DNA of 64,000 nucleotides from NCBI GenBank assembly GCA_965247255.1, contig CBDFGS010000013.1, forward strand, positions 620,001 through 684,000, in the 5' to 3' direction. Positions 35,789 to 45,071 of the stretch are shown here, piece by piece. How positions within the stretch are numbered: position 1 is the stretch's first letter; every line of letters starts with the position of its first letter. Made by a program: the position numbers and the translations under genes. The notes under the pieces are model-generated. The model was not told where the DNA came from. It saw nothing but the letters and a program-made list of their open reading frames with translations, and searched no databases. The stretch is from CBDFGS01 sp965247255. Its GTDB lineage: Bacteria > Chloroflexota > Dehalococcoidia > Lucifugimonadales > CAUZJF01.

Positions 35789-37288
35789 ATGTACAAGGTG
35801 GAGATGTACCTGCGAGTTCGCAGGGCTTGCTTTGTAGAAGGGATGAGCGCTCGAGAGGCTGCGCGGGTATACGGACTGCACCGGGACACGGTGCGCAAGA
35901 TGCTCAAGTACTCGGTACCTCCAGGGTATCAACGAGACCGACCGCCTCGTCGACCGAAGCTGGACCCATACAAGGGTGTGATGGACCAGATCCTGGAGCA
36001 GGATCTGAGCTCACCGAAGAAGCAGCGTCACACCGCCAAGCGTATCTATGAGCGGTTGAGGGACGAGCACGGGTTTCCGGGCAAGTACACAATCGTCAAG
36101 GACTACGTCCGGGAACGCCGTCGTCGGACCCGAGAGATGTTCGTACCACTGTCCCATTCCCCGGGACATGCCCAGTGTGACTTTGGCGAAGCGTGGGTGG
36201 TCATCGGCGGAGTGGAACGCAAAGCCCACTACTTCGCCCTGGACCTCCCTCACAGCGACGGGTGCTATGTGAAGGCGTATCCCGCCGAGACGACGGAGTC
36301 ATTCTGCGACGGACACGTCTCCGCCTTCGCGTTCCTGGGCGGAGTGCCTCAGAGCATCCTCTACGACAACACCACGCTCGCGGTAGCCAGAATCCTGGGA
36401 GATGGTCGCCGGCAGCGGACCAGGGTGTTCTCCGAGCTTCAGTCCCACTACCTGTTCGAGGACCGGTTTGGCCGTCCAGGCAAAGGGAACGATAAGGGCA
36501 AAGTAGAAGGTCTGGTCGGCTATGTCCGCCGGAACTTCCTGGTGCCCATTCCATCGTTCGAGAGCTTCGATGCCCTCAATGCTCATCTGGAGCAACACTG
36601 CCTCAGACGGTTCGAAGATCGACTCCGCGGCCGCAACGAGACGATAGGAGAACGGCTGGAGCGGGACCTGGAGAAGTTGCTGCCTCTGCCGGCCGTACCG
36701 TACGACGCCAGCGACAAGCACGCGACGAGGGTCAGTTCTCTGTCCCTGGTCAGATACCGGACCAATGACTATTCGGTCCCGGTGGCCTACGGTCATCGGG
36801 ACGTTCTGGTCCGCGGATATGTACACGAGGTTGTGATCAGCTGTGGCGCTGAAGTCATCGCCCGCCATCGGCGGTCCTACGATCGAGACGACTTCGTCTT
36901 CGACCCTCTCCATTACCTGCCGCTCCTTGAGAAGAAGACGAGGGCATTGGATCAGGCGGCGCCGCTGGTTGGATGGGAGTTGCCCGAGGAGTTCGGAGTG
37001 TTGCGGCGGCTGCTGGAGTCTCGGATGGGCAAGCGAGGAAAGAGGGAGTTCGTGCAGGTGCTCAGACTGATGGAGAACTTCCAGCCGGAAGAAGTCCACG
37101 ACGCCGTACGAGACGCCATTCGACTCGGGGCTGTGAGCTTCGATGCTGTCAAGCACCTGGTGCTGTGCAGGATCGAGGGTCGACCGCCTAGACTCGACAT
37201 GGAGTTGTACCCGTATCTGCCCAGGACCAACGTTGCAACAACCTCGACCAGGGACTACATGGCTCTCCTGGCGGGGAGCCGGTCATGA
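35789..37288 (+). CDS. istA: IS21-family transposase IstA
   Basis: 499 residues from the ATG before YKVEMYLRVRRACFVEG, with AAGGTGG upstream. N-terminal HTH: MSAREAARVYGLHRDTVRKM. The rve-type catalytic core shows Asp in AQCDFGEAWVVIGG, Asp in ILYDNTTLAVARIL, and Glu in KGKVEGLVGYVRRNFL. The C-terminal beta domain follows (YRTNDYSVPVAYGHRDVLVR). Full length and intact, so the element is probably still mobile. It works together with the ATPase IstB, encoded downstream. Confidence 0.96.
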   Translation: MYKVEMYLRVRRACFVEGMSAREAARVYGLHRDTVRKMLKYSVPPGYQRDRPPRRPKLDPYKGVMDQILEQDLSSPKKQRHTAKRIYERLRDEHGFPGKYTIVKDYVRERRRRTREMFVPLSHSPGHAQCDFGEAWVVIGGVERKAHYFALDLPHSDGCYVKAYPAETTESFCDGHVSAFAFLGGVPQSILYDNTTLAVARILGDGRRQRTRVFSELQSHYLFEDRFGRPGKGNDKGKVEGLVGYVRRNFLVPIPSFESFDALNAHLEQHCLRRFEDRLRGRNETIGERLERDLEKLLPLPAVPYDASDKHATRVSSLSLVRYRTNDYSVPVAYGHRDVLVRGYVHEVVISCGAEVIARHRRSYDRDDFVFDPLHYLPLLEKKTRALDQAAPLVGWELPEEFGVLRRLLESRMGKRGKREFVQVLRLMENFQPEEVHDAVRDAIRLGAVSFDAVKHLVLCRIEGRPPRLDMELYPYLPRTNVATTSTRDYMALLAGSRS

Positions 37289-38052
37289 CCAACAAGTCCA
37301 CGATGTTGCTCGAACACAACCTCAAGCAACTCAAGCTCCCCACGTTCCTGAGGGAGTACGACAAGCTGGCATCCCAGTGTGCCAGTGAGGGAGCTGACCA
37401 TCCGGACTACCTGCTGCGACTATCGGACTTGGAGCTGATCGACCGTCACCATCGCATGGTGGAACGTCGGATCAAAGCAGCCCGCTTCCCGACGACCAAG
37501 AGCCTCGACACCTTCGACTTCCTGTCTATGCCGTCCCTGAACAAGGCTCTGGTTCTGGAGCTGGCACGATGCGAGTACATCGAGCGCCCCCACAACGTCA
37601 TCGCTCTCGGCAACAGTGGCACCGGCAAGACCCATATCGCCCTCGGTCTCGGTCTGGCTGCGTGTCAGAGGGGACTGTCCGTGGGCTTCACCACCGCCGC
37701 TGCTCTGGTTCACGAGCTGATCGAGGCCAGGGACGAACGGCGTCTGCTCAACCTGCAGAGAAGGCTCGCACGACTCAAGCTGCTCATCATCGACGAACTG
37801 GGCTTCGTGCCCTTGTCCAAGACTGGCGCCGAGCTGCTCTTCGAGGTGTTCAGCCAGCGTTACGAGCGTGGATCGGTCCTGGTGACCTCCAACCTGCCCT
37901 TCGTCGAGTGGACCGAGGTGTTCGGCTCTGAACGGCTGACCGGAGCTCTCCTCGACCGCCTCACCCACCATGTCGACATCCTGGAGATGAACGGGGACAG
38001 CTACCGACTCAAGCACAGCAAGAAGACTTCTGGCCGCCAGCTATCTGACTGA
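37285..38052 (+). CDS. istB: IS21-family helper ATPase IstB
   Basis: 255 residues; the start overlaps the istA stop (ATGA). DnaC-like AAA+ ATPase with Walker A GNSGTGKTHIALGLG, Walker B LLIIDELGFVPLS, sensor-type VLVTSNLPFVEW and Arg-finger region LLDRLTHHVDILEMNGDSYR. IstB assembles on DNA and delivers IstA to target sites. The 63237-64000 copy appears identical in protein sequence, pointing to recent transposition. Confidence 0.96.
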   Translation: MTNKSTMLLEHNLKQLKLPTFLREYDKLASQCASEGADHPDYLLRLSDLELIDRHHRMVERRIKAARFPTTKSLDTFDFLSMPSLNKALVLELARCEYIERPHNVIALGNSGTGKTHIALGLGLAACQRGLSVGFTTAAALVHELIEARDERRLLNLQRRLARLKLLIIDELGFVPLSKTGAELLFEVFSQRYERGSVLVTSNLPFVEWTEVFGSERLTGALLDRLTHHVDILEMNGDSYRLKHSKKTSGRQLSD

Positions 38053-38165
38053 GCCTGATCTCCAACGCCCCACGAACCTTGATGCCCATTCTACGGCGTT
38101 CAGTGGTACAGTTTTGCTCCGCCCCGCTGGTACGTTTTCACACCGCCCTTGACAGATGGCACTAG

Positions 38166-38288
38166 TAGACCGAAATCTTTGAAATGAGGGGTAGCCGAGA
38201 TTGGCGTGCTACGACGACAGGGCGGGTTTCAAACCCGCCCCTACCAAGCCGTAACCTCAGAACCCTTCAATACTAGGATGTTGGACCA
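38166..38288. mobile_element. 123-bp MITE-like insertion with CTAG target duplication
   Basis: CTAG occurs at 38162-38165 and 38289-38292. Removing the 123 bases between them, plus one copy, restores the propeller frame as GAT GGC ACT AGC CTC TAC. The ends TAGACCGAAATC and, inverted, TGGTCCAACATC match at 8 of 12 positions. The middle contains the perfect hairpin GGGCGGGTTT-CAAACCCGCCC (about 38220-38240). No coding capacity. Confidence 0.7.
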
Positions 38289-39359
38289 CTAGCCTCTACA
38301 TCGTTGACGGGATGCCAGCTTCCGACGGACAACTGCGCGTATTCGATACCGCGACGTGGGAGGTGCTCCACCTAGAGCTGGCGCCGGACCGTGCTCGGCT
38401 GTTGGGCGGCAACCCGATCTCCCTATCACCGGATGGTCGTTGGCTGATCGTCGGATTCTTCGACTACGAGCGAAGGGTCGGGTGGGAGCGAGTGTTCGAT
38501 ACTCGAGGGCTTCATTTCCTGTCCGATGAGGCGTGGCCTCTGTGAAACTGCCACGAGCATGTCGGCCTGGTCGGACAACCCGATATAGATAGCCTCTATG
38601 TCCAGTGCCACAACTTCGTGGCAGCGCTGGCCGCTGACGACCTATCCCCGCGCTGGCGCGCCCCAAGCCCGGGGCTTTCTGCGCGAGACCGCTATGGCTG
38701 GAAAGTAGTAGGTCATTCGACGCTGGTGGTGTCCCCGGACGGCAAGCGCCTCTACGGGATGTACCCGCTCGAAGAGAGGATACATACTGATTCGCGGGTT
38801 CCAGTGATCCGCGTTGATCTCGGGGTCATCTCCTGGGACACGAGGGACGGGGGTCGAGTGCAGGACAGACTGATGAGCGAGCAGGTATCCGTACCGGTAG
38901 GATCGAATAGCGGCTCCGACTTGCCAAGCCTCGTCTTCTCCCCTGATGGGCGGCGCCTCTTTGCCCTGTGGCATGACATGATGTGGTCGCTGAATCCCGC
39001 AACGTTGGAGGTCGAAGACGCGCTCAAGCTCCCGATGCCGGTGATCGATGCGGCCCTGAATATCGACGCTAGTGAACTGTACTTGCTCCCAGACACCCCT
39101 GGAAGCCACCGTCGGTGGCCCAGCGGGATTCTCACGGTGGACATTGCCAAAATGGAGGTGATTCGTCAGGCCACTGACTGGCCTAGGCTGAGACGTCCGT
39201 TCTTCTACGCCGCCCCTGCCCCCGAAGGTAGAGTCCCAGGAAGTGGTGTAAGGCCGGACTCGCCGATGAGCTGCATTGCTACAGCATCGGCGACCACGCT
39301 TCCTTCTTCTCGGGGAAAACACCAAGCTGCCGCGACGGACGCATCAATGACGATGGCCA

Positions 39360-39515
39360 CTAGTGGCGGCCCTCGCTGCGCATCCTCCTTATCTCCTCAT
39401 GGGACACTCGCTGGCGCTGCTCTCGCTCCGCAAGCATCTTGGTCACAACAGCTTTGCGCTTTGCTTGTTCCTGTGTGAGCGTATCCTTCAGATTCGTGTC
39501 TCTTTTGGCAGTCAT
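39360..39515 (-). CDS. Small, highly charged helical protein
   Basis: 51 residues: MTAKRDTNLKDTLTQEQAKR followed by a helix rich in Lys, Arg and Glu, ending MRSEGRH. GGACTCAGGGA precedes the ATG. The composition is like that of small antitoxins or DNA-binding helices, but no partner toxin is adjacent and no family is recognised. Its end overlaps the decayed 3' end of the propeller gene on the other strand. Confidence 0.45.
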   Translation of the reverse strand: MTAKRDTNLKDTLTQEQAKRKAVVTKMLAEREQRQRVSHEEIRRMRSEGRH

Positions 39516-39773
39516 TCCCTGAGTCCTTTCGAGCGGCTTGGCAGGTAGCGACTCTTAGATGTTGTCCAGTGTATTTTACACCACGGGGCCTCCCCAAGAT
39601 AGCTGATACAGGGGTTCGTAAGGGCTTGGCGATGAGCGGTCGGTCTCTGTCTTTACCGGCGAATCGATAGGGATAGTACCAAGAATGTCACCACGATGGA
39701 CGTGAGACCGTCAATGGTAGTGGAGGGTTGGGGCCAAGTGCAAATCGCGGCGGCATTCTCTTATGAGCAACTG

Positions 39774-40562
39774 CTAGGGGCTAGACATCACCTTAGAAGG
39801 GACTTCTGGAGCACTTATTTCAACGAGTTTGCCGAAATCGGACAGCGTTATTGTGTTCGTAAATCCCCCCTCACCTGGAGTTGTGCCCGTAAAAACATAC
39901 CGCCTGATTAGATGGTCGTCTTTCCCGATCCAGTATTCCACGCGACGGTCGAGTCGAGGGTCGGCAAGTCCAATATCCATTCCTGGTGGCACCAACGCAA
40001 CGAGATGGAGCACATCAACTCCATCCAGCTGTTCTTCTTCCACGACTGCCAAATTGCTAAGAAGTGACGGATCTATAGGCATTCTGTCTAAGGGAGTTTC
40101 AGGGACCGAATCGCGGGTTTCCACCTTCCACTCTCCCGTTGGAGGGATTTTCGTGTACACCGTAACGCCTATAGTGATCGCGTCACCACTGATTGTAAAT
40201 GTTTCATTATCCGTTGCGAAGGTCGTACTCCCTGTCGTCTCGAATTGACTGGGTGCCTGATATTTGCCAAAAGTGACTGACTCGATATCTTCCCTTATAC
40301 CTTCTTGAGGGGTCCTGAGCCGTTGTCCAGTGGTGTCACGGCTTCGTGTCGCGTTCAATACTTCAGCTTTGTACTCATATGTGAAGCAGTATGAGAGTTG
40401 TTCTTTCGTGGAAGCCAAAGCCCTTTCGAGAATTACTTGTGGAGAGAAAGTTTCGGCGTCGGCAGTCGGGGGCACTTTAGTGACGGCGCCTCCGTTACAA
40501 GCGGTCAGTAATACAGGGAATACCAGGGTAGCCAGCAACTTTAGCCAAGTCAGCCCTCGCAT
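39774..40562 (-). CDS. LppX/LprG-like lipoprotein (lipid-carrier fold)
   Basis: 262 residues from the ATG before RGLTWLKLLATLVFPVLL; lipobox LTAC. The mature part is a single domain: SPQVILERALASTKEQLSYC (N-terminal helix), repeated strands (IREDIESVTFGKYQ, ETFTISGDAITIGVTVYTKI), and the late segment DPRLDRRVEYWIGKDDHLIR followed by TNTITLSDFGKLVEI. This order, a helix then an antiparallel half-barrel ending in an I-x-L-SDFG strand, fits the LppX_LprAFG or LolA-like lipoproteins that shelter lipids or sense membrane state. The exact family is an inference from pattern. It stands alone; neighbours are unrelated. Confidence 0.75.
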   Translation of the reverse strand: MRGLTWLKLLATLVFPVLLTACNGGAVTKVPPTADAETFSPQVILERALASTKEQLSYCFTYEYKAEVLNATRSRDTTGQRLRTPQEGIREDIESVTFGKYQAPSQFETTGSTTFATDNETFTISGDAITIGVTVYTKIPPTGEWKVETRDSVPETPLDRMPIDPSLLSNLAVVEEEQLDGVDVLHLVALVPPGMDIGLADPRLDRRVEYWIGKDDHLIRRYVFTGTTPGEGGFTNTITLSDFGKLVEISAPEVPSKVMSSP

Positions 40563-41000
40563 CACGCCTTCGGTTGCAGGTTCAGTACCTTGCGCGCGTT
40601 GCCACCCAATTCGCCTGCCTGTTGCTGACTGAAGGCCGATGCCGAGTGTGGGGCATAATCAAGCGACCAAATCCGACTCACCCTGGTCCCCCTTCAAGAG
40701 ATGCGCCAAGTGGACTTATGGACGACCACGGTAGCTTTCGTATTAACTGTGGAATCACTGAGCGTCATACGAGCAATCCCTCAACGTGCCTAGTAAAGCA
40801 ACGTGTGGTAATCTAATAGAAAGGCACAGTCTCCACTCGCCGTGGTGGAGGAGGTCCCGAAGGAGCCGTATAAGCCTCCACCTACTCGGTTCGGGTTGTA
40901 ATTAGTTGCTGCACCTGAACCAACAACACAAGGGAAGCTGGTAGTCAAAATCGCGGTCCGTATCTACCATCACTAGCCAGTGATTTGGGTCCTCATATTG
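40563..41000. other. Intergenic region without recognised gene
   Basis: 438 bp. A CTCCAC/GTGGAG hairpin lies near 40831-40852. I see no coding frame with a start and ribosome-binding site. Confidence 0.45.
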
Positions 41001-41676
41001 CTACGTACAGGTCCCTCCCTCATCGGTCCACCCCGTAATCCAAAGCCAATACCAACTGCACAAACCGGAGTCATAAACGACCTCATCGTTTGCAGTATCG
41101 TTCCACCATTTAACCATTGACTCAACCCAGTTGACATCAATATTGGGTGGATCCTCCCAGGTGGTCCTGAATTTTGCTGTGTTGATGTGGGAGCGTAGTA
41201 GGCTGATGGGCAGTCCCGGAGCCGGGGACAGTTTCAGCACGCGTGCGGCTAGGATTCAATCCCTGTGCCGGGCTCGATTCTGCAGCATCTTGTTCAATGA
41301 TTGCCACGAGGTCTTCAGGGGTGAGCGCACCCTTCTCTAGCAGCTGTTCACACGTGGTGAAATCGACAGCCAATGTTCTCGCGACCTTGGCCGGTTCACC
41401 GAATGCACGCTCAAGTCTCGTCGTAAACTTACAGGCGTCCCCAACTCTTTCACCTTGGTTAATGCTACGCACTGCGTCCTGGATGGCAAAGTTGTCTGAG
41501 TGATCGTATTCAATGACGTCCGTTCCCGGCAGCCGCAGTGGTTCTTCGCCCTTAGCGGAAGCCGAATAGCTTGAACCCATCAGATAGAGCAGGACAGCCA
41601 ACACCGCTACGGTCAATCCTGCGACAACTTTCGAACGGCTTAGAATCATCATTCGCACAAGAAAAGTTCCCCTCAA
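41001..41676 (-). pseudogene. Exported protein gene with probable frameshift
   Basis: The 5' frame begins with a signal-anchor helix (KVVAGLTVAVLAVLLYLMGSS) and continues through IQDAVRSINQGERVGDACKF and VDFTTCEQLLEKGALTPEDL. It ends at 41137 in an atypical Thr/His/Gln-rich tail. In a second frame, 41240-41001 reads FRTTWEDPPNIDVNWVESMV and SGLCSWYWLWITGWTDEGG, which looks like the genuine C-terminus. A one-base shift between about 41200 and 41240 would join them into a secreted protein of about 225 residues with two Cys in each half. The start (TTG 41676, GTG 41658 or ATG 41652) is uncertain. No family recognised. Confidence 0.55.
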
Positions 41677-42121
41677 TAGGCGACCCCGCCCCTACCGTCG
41701 AGACGATAGGGATCCCAGGGACCACGGTAGCATGAGCGCCCACGGTTGTCCAGTGCTTGTATAGGGTCAACCTCACCTTCCCTTCGTGTTCCTCACACCA
41801 ACGCACTACCCTCCATCGGCGCTTAGCTTCCATTGAGGGCTCCGCCGGGAGCCGTGCCAACCTCACCGCTCCCGGCAGTATGGGCCCCATATCTGCTCAT
41901 CTTGACACCAGCATACTTCCCCTTCATATCTCTCGCTGGTGTCCGACATCTATCTGTCCCTAATCAGTGCTTTGAAAGGGTGCGTTCAGGGTGTATGAGA
42001 CAGTGGAGTGCCGGAGGGGGCCGTGCATCTCGGCGATGCCGAGCTTTGCATTTAGGAGCAACAACCGGCCTCAGGATGTGCAGGACAGTCCTTTCCTTGG
42101 CTCTGGGTGGCCCTGTGGCCT
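41677..42121. other. Intergenic region without recognised gene
   Basis: 445 bp between the exported protein and the DUF3800 gene. A small hairpin CTCGGC-GAT-GCCGAG (about 42029-42043) lies beyond the DUF3800 stop and may terminate that transcript. Nothing else is supported. Confidence 0.4.
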
Positions 42122-42880
42122 TCATCTCCTCACAACCCCCTGAGCATCCCGCCTTGCCGCCTGTCTGTTGAGCGCCTTATCGAGGATGGAGAAGGCTCCG
42201 TTAATTCCGTGGTCCTCCACCCTGGTGACGGGGGCCTCCTCCTGTTTCAGCAGGGCGTGGGCAACGAAGTCCGCCATCTGAAGCAGGCAGTCGTCCTTGG
42301 AGCTCCTGAAGGCCGGGCCTCCGATGACCTGCTCTATGGGGATGTTGCGGGTCTTCTCGCCGTCCTCCCAGAGGTCGTAGCGGCTGGGGACGTGGTTTCT
42401 GACCTTGAGCCGACCGTAGAGCCGGGCGATCATCTCCTCCTTCCCCTCGTCGAAGATGAGGAAGGCGTGCCTACTGGCTGAGGTGACCGAGGTGTTGATG
42501 CGGTTGAGGAGCCTGTCCAGGCTGGCCTGCTCGTACCTCCTGCTCTCCGGCTTGTGCAGGCAGACGTTGATGACCTCGATGCCGCCCATGTTTCTGGCGG
42601 CCTCCTCCAGGCGGCGCAGGCCCTCCAAGAAAACCTGGGCACCCTGCTCCACGGAGACCCTTTGGCTGTTCGTTCCGTTCTTCGCCAGCAGTCCCCTTCC
42701 AGCGAGCAGATCGCAGGCGTGAAGCTCCCTGGACAGGGGGATGGCGTACCGCTCCCGCAGCTCCACACGCCATGCGTGGATGTCTTCAAAGAGTTGGTTC
42801 CAGCTTTCGCCATCCACTCCCAGGGCGGAGCGGACGTAGTAGCGGGGTCCTTCGGACTCGTCGATGTAGTACAGACGCAT
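42122..42880 (-). CDS. DUF3800 domain protein
   Basis: 252 residues from the ATG before RLYYIDESEGPRYYV, with GGAGAG upstream. The N-terminal YIDESE and the later HAFLIFDEGKEEM and DDCLLQMADFVAHALLKQEE are the conserved acidic motifs of DUF3800, an RNase H-like fold with probable metal-binding Asp/Glu residues. Such genes occur on phages, plasmids and defence islands; their function is not established. It follows the replication-relaxation gene by 29 bp on the same strand and is probably co-transcribed. Confidence 0.85.
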   Translation of the reverse strand: MRLYYIDESEGPRYYVRSALGVDGESWNQLFEDIHAWRVELRERYAIPLSRELHACDLLAGRGLLAKNGTNSQRVSVEQGAQVFLEGLRRLEEAARNMGGIEVINVCLHKPESRRYEQASLDRLLNRINTSVTSASRHAFLIFDEGKEEMIARLYGRLKVRNHVPSRYDLWEDGEKTRNIPIEQVIGGPAFRSSKDDCLLQMADFVAHALLKQEEAPVTRVEDHGINGAFSILDKALNRQAARRDAQGVVRR

Positions 42881-42909
42881 GTTTTTCTCTCCAGTCTGGT
42901 ATTCGGTAC

Positions 42910-44040
42910 TCAGCGGTTTTGGAAGGCGCAGACCGGCTCCCAGCCCTCGGGCGCGCGCCAGGCCGCTCCCAGCGGCCCCACCCTCTCCAGCAGGCTCCTG
43001 TGGGAGACCCACAGGGGCACCCGGAGTCTGGTTCGCGCCATCTCCTCCTGGGCCACGCGCAGGAAGTGGGTCTGAGTCAGGTCGTCATCGAAGACGACCA
43101 ATACGGCAGGCTGAGCGCCGTGGTCGTCGGTGGGCCGGTGGGTGGAGTAGTAGCGCAGGTAGGGGGCGATCCTGGCCGTCATGGTCACGGGGCGTACCGC
43201 CCGGCGCTCCCACTCCAGGAAGAAGGGCCACGTCTCATTGGCACGCCGGATTGCGCCGTAAGCGTCGGGGTGGACCGAGTGGAGCCGCTCTCCGTAGCGA
43301 AAATACCTGGAGGCCCGCCGGGGCGGGTCGATCTGCAACAGCTCCCAGCCCAGAGCGCGTGCCTGATGAGCCAGCGCTGTGACGAAGCCATGGACCGCCT
43401 GGGTGTGCTCGATGTTCCTGAGCAGCTGGCGGCTCCTGGCGCCGGAGACGTTGCGCCACTCGGGTGGCCCCTCCGGGTCCAGTGAGTCGGCGCTCCAGCG
43501 CCTGCGGGCCGCGCCCACGGAGGTCCGGTCCCTGCGTGCCAGTAGGGAGAGCCCCTCGCCGGTGAGGGCCAGGCGTCGGCCCGAGGCAGGGATACGGGTT
43601 ACCAGGCCCAAGGCTTCCAGACGGATGAGGAGCTGGGATACCCGTGGGGCGGAGACGCCCAGCAGTCCGGCCAGGTATTTCAGGGTGATCCAGGGCCAGT
43701 CGGAGAGGGCGTCCAGCACCCGCTTCTCCCCAGGCTTCAGAAGGACGGGGAGCAGATGGCCGGGGAGGTACTGGACTGGCTCCTCCAGGGCGATGTCGCC
43801 GGGCAGGAACACCCGCGAGGGCTCGGCCTCTGTTGGCGGAGGGCCGCCCTGCTCCAGGCGGGACAGCACGTACTCCAGGTCGAGGGTCGCATTGATGGAA
43901 GGCTGATGCCATATGGGGTCGCCCGTGCCACAGAGAGCCGCGTCCCTCTCCAGCGCCAGGAGCGTTGGCGTTCCGGTCGACAGCCTGCGGGCGTGCCTCA
44001 GCCAACCTCGAAAGCACCGAAGATGAGAATGACAACGCAC
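42910..44040 (-). CDS. Replication-relaxation family protein, 5'-truncated
   Basis: 376 codons from a GTG, but the first ten or so residues are read from foreign sequence belonging to the opposite-strand ATPase remnant. The body has a winged helix (WITLKYLAGLLGVSAPRVSQ, LIRLEALGLVTRI), followed by the nuclease-like fold with HTQAVHGFVTALAHQA, WELLQIDPPRRASRYF, RPDAY-like HPDAYGAI, FFLEWERRAV and PAVLVVFDDDLTQTHFL. This is the layout of Replic_Relax proteins of mobile plasmids and ICEs. The N-terminus has been cut by the rearrangement near 44000, so activity is doubtful. Confidence 0.75.
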   Translation of the reverse strand: MRCHSHLRCFRGWLRHARRLSTGTPTLLALERDAALCGTGDPIWHQPSINATLDLEYVLSRLEQGGPPPTEAEPSRVFLPGDIALEEPVQYLPGHLLPVLLKPGEKRVLDALSDWPWITLKYLAGLLGVSAPRVSQLLIRLEALGLVTRIPASGRRLALTGEGLSLLARRDRTSVGAARRRWSADSLDPEGPPEWRNVSGARSRQLLRNIEHTQAVHGFVTALAHQARALGWELLQIDPPRRASRYFRYGERLHSVHPDAYGAIRRANETWPFFLEWERRAVRPVTMTARIAPYLRYYSTHRPTDDHGAQPAVLVVFDDDLTQTHFLRVAQEEMARTRLRVPLWVSHRSLLERVGPLGAAWRAPEGWEPVCAFQNR

Positions 44041-45071
44041 TCCGGCAGGCGCAGAAGTTTTGGCAAATCACCTCCGAGGTTGACACAACCGCTGAGAGGC
44101 AAGACACGGATCTCGGCCACTGCCGGTTGTGGGTACGGGTCGAAAAAGACCTGCCGAGCAAGGTTGCTCTCGTGCGCCGTCCGGGAATGCTGGTTACAAC
44201 TGAGCAAAGCGGTCTAATCCGTTTTCCAGGATTTAGAGATTTCGCCGCCGTGTGCGTGTTCGAAGACCCAATGGGCAACGAATTGTTGCGTCGCATGGAA
44301 AATGCCCAGCACAATAAGTTTGAGCCGGACCGTCTCCCAGTTGCTGACCGGGAACGGGGGCGGAGGGCTCTGAACCGCATTACTCGCTGGATACGGAGTG
44401 AGATCAGGAAGTCCGCCGGCCCTCCTGAAGGCGTCACATCGACTGTATTGACGGAACTAGCCGTTTACTTACCTGATCCGCATCCAGATGAGCCGTTTGA
44501 TGATGTCAGTCAAGACAGCGACAGAATAGATGGAAAAAGGGAACCGGGGTTTGGGTATAGAGTGAAAGTAACTCTCAAGCCTGTCCGGCGTCCGTCGCCG
44601 TCGGTTTTGCCTGCTGAAGACGATGAAGAAGAAGTGGGAGATGCCGATGGCGACGCCATTGGCTCCGTCGGAGGTTCGGCGACAGGCACAAATGGCGGCG
44701 AAGGAGGGTCCGGAGGGTCTGGCGAAGGTGAAGGCACCGGAGGCACAGGCATTCGGGGTGGCGGACGGTCCAAGCTCCGGCGCATTCCAATCTCCAATGT
44801 CCGCATGCTGGCTATTGAGGGCCGCGAGAACTCCTATCGGGTCAGTTTCCGAGCAGATGGTAGTGGTGTCTCTAGGATTGATCTCGAAGAAGCGGGAGAT
44901 TCCTCGGCGATTCGCCGTGATGACATTCGGGCGGTCGACGAGAACGTAAACCTTGATCACTTCCGACTGGTTGAAGGTGAACGAGCAGAGCTGGAGATCA
45001 CTGCTGACAGCCCGATAGGCGGCAGGTCTTGGCGTCTCACCGCAGTGGACGCCGAGGGAGAGGAACAATGA
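43965..45071 (+). pseudogene. C-terminal part of a GHKL/HSP90-like ATPase of a Vsr-containing defence-type operon
   Basis: About 355 codons remain after the junction near 44000. Recognisable stretches are ALRQAQKFWQITSEVD, LGHCRLWVRVEKDLPSKVAL, FRDFAAVCVFEDPMGNELLR and NKFEPDRLPVADRERGRRAL, followed by an acidic/Gly-rich linker (about 225-270) and a beta-rich C-terminal domain. These match my memory of the C-terminal half of large ATP-binding proteins found with Z1, PD-(D/E)XK and Vsr genes in restriction-like clusters. The ATP-binding N-terminal domain is missing, so the product should be inactive. The assignment is by family recall and context, not by catalytic motif. Confidence 0.6.

Larger units (their letters stand above)
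35668..38154 (+). mobile_element. IS21-family insertion sequence, complete copy (2487 bp)
   Basis: The termini start TGTGAAGGGCGG (left) and, read inward from the right, TGTCAAGGGCGG, followed by internal repeats with GTACCA and AACTGTACC that are typical transposase-binding sites. A 6-bp duplication GATGGC flanks the element (35662-35667 and 38155-38160). It carries istA and istB with a 4-base overlap. The right end and istB are repeated at 63135-64000. Confidence 0.93.
35314..39363 (+). pseudogene. Beta-propeller lipoprotein gene disrupted by IS21, a MITE, a stop codon and a frameshift
   Basis: The 5' part (35314-35667) encodes a lipoprotein signal (LILTGCTEP, lipobox LTGC), a Pro-rich linker and the first propeller blade (TRLYLTAFQNDFVSVVDPAR, AVSPDG). 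After IS21 and a 123-bp element the frame resumes as TSLYIVDGMPASDGQLRVFD; deleting both insertions gives SPDGTSLYIVD without a frame change. Further blades have ISLSPDGRWLIVGF, LVVSPDGKRLYGMY and LVFSPDGRRLFALW. An in-frame TGA interrupts at 38543-38545, and a frameshift near 39230 precedes an end at 39363. The original would be a YVTN/WD40-like surface lipoprotein of roughly 500 residues. It is now dead. Confidence 0.8.

Noticed and set aside
38543..38545. Possible selenocysteine or other TGA recoding in the propeller gene
   Set aside because: No SECIS-like hairpin immediately downstream and the gene is already broken by two insertions, so a nonsense mutation is simpler.
42772..43485. Long plus-strand frame of 237 codons opposite the DUF3800 and replication-relaxation genes
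   Set aside because: It lies antisense to two recognised genes, has Arg/Pro/Gly-rich composition typical of GC-rich antisense frames, and lacks a ribosome-binding site.
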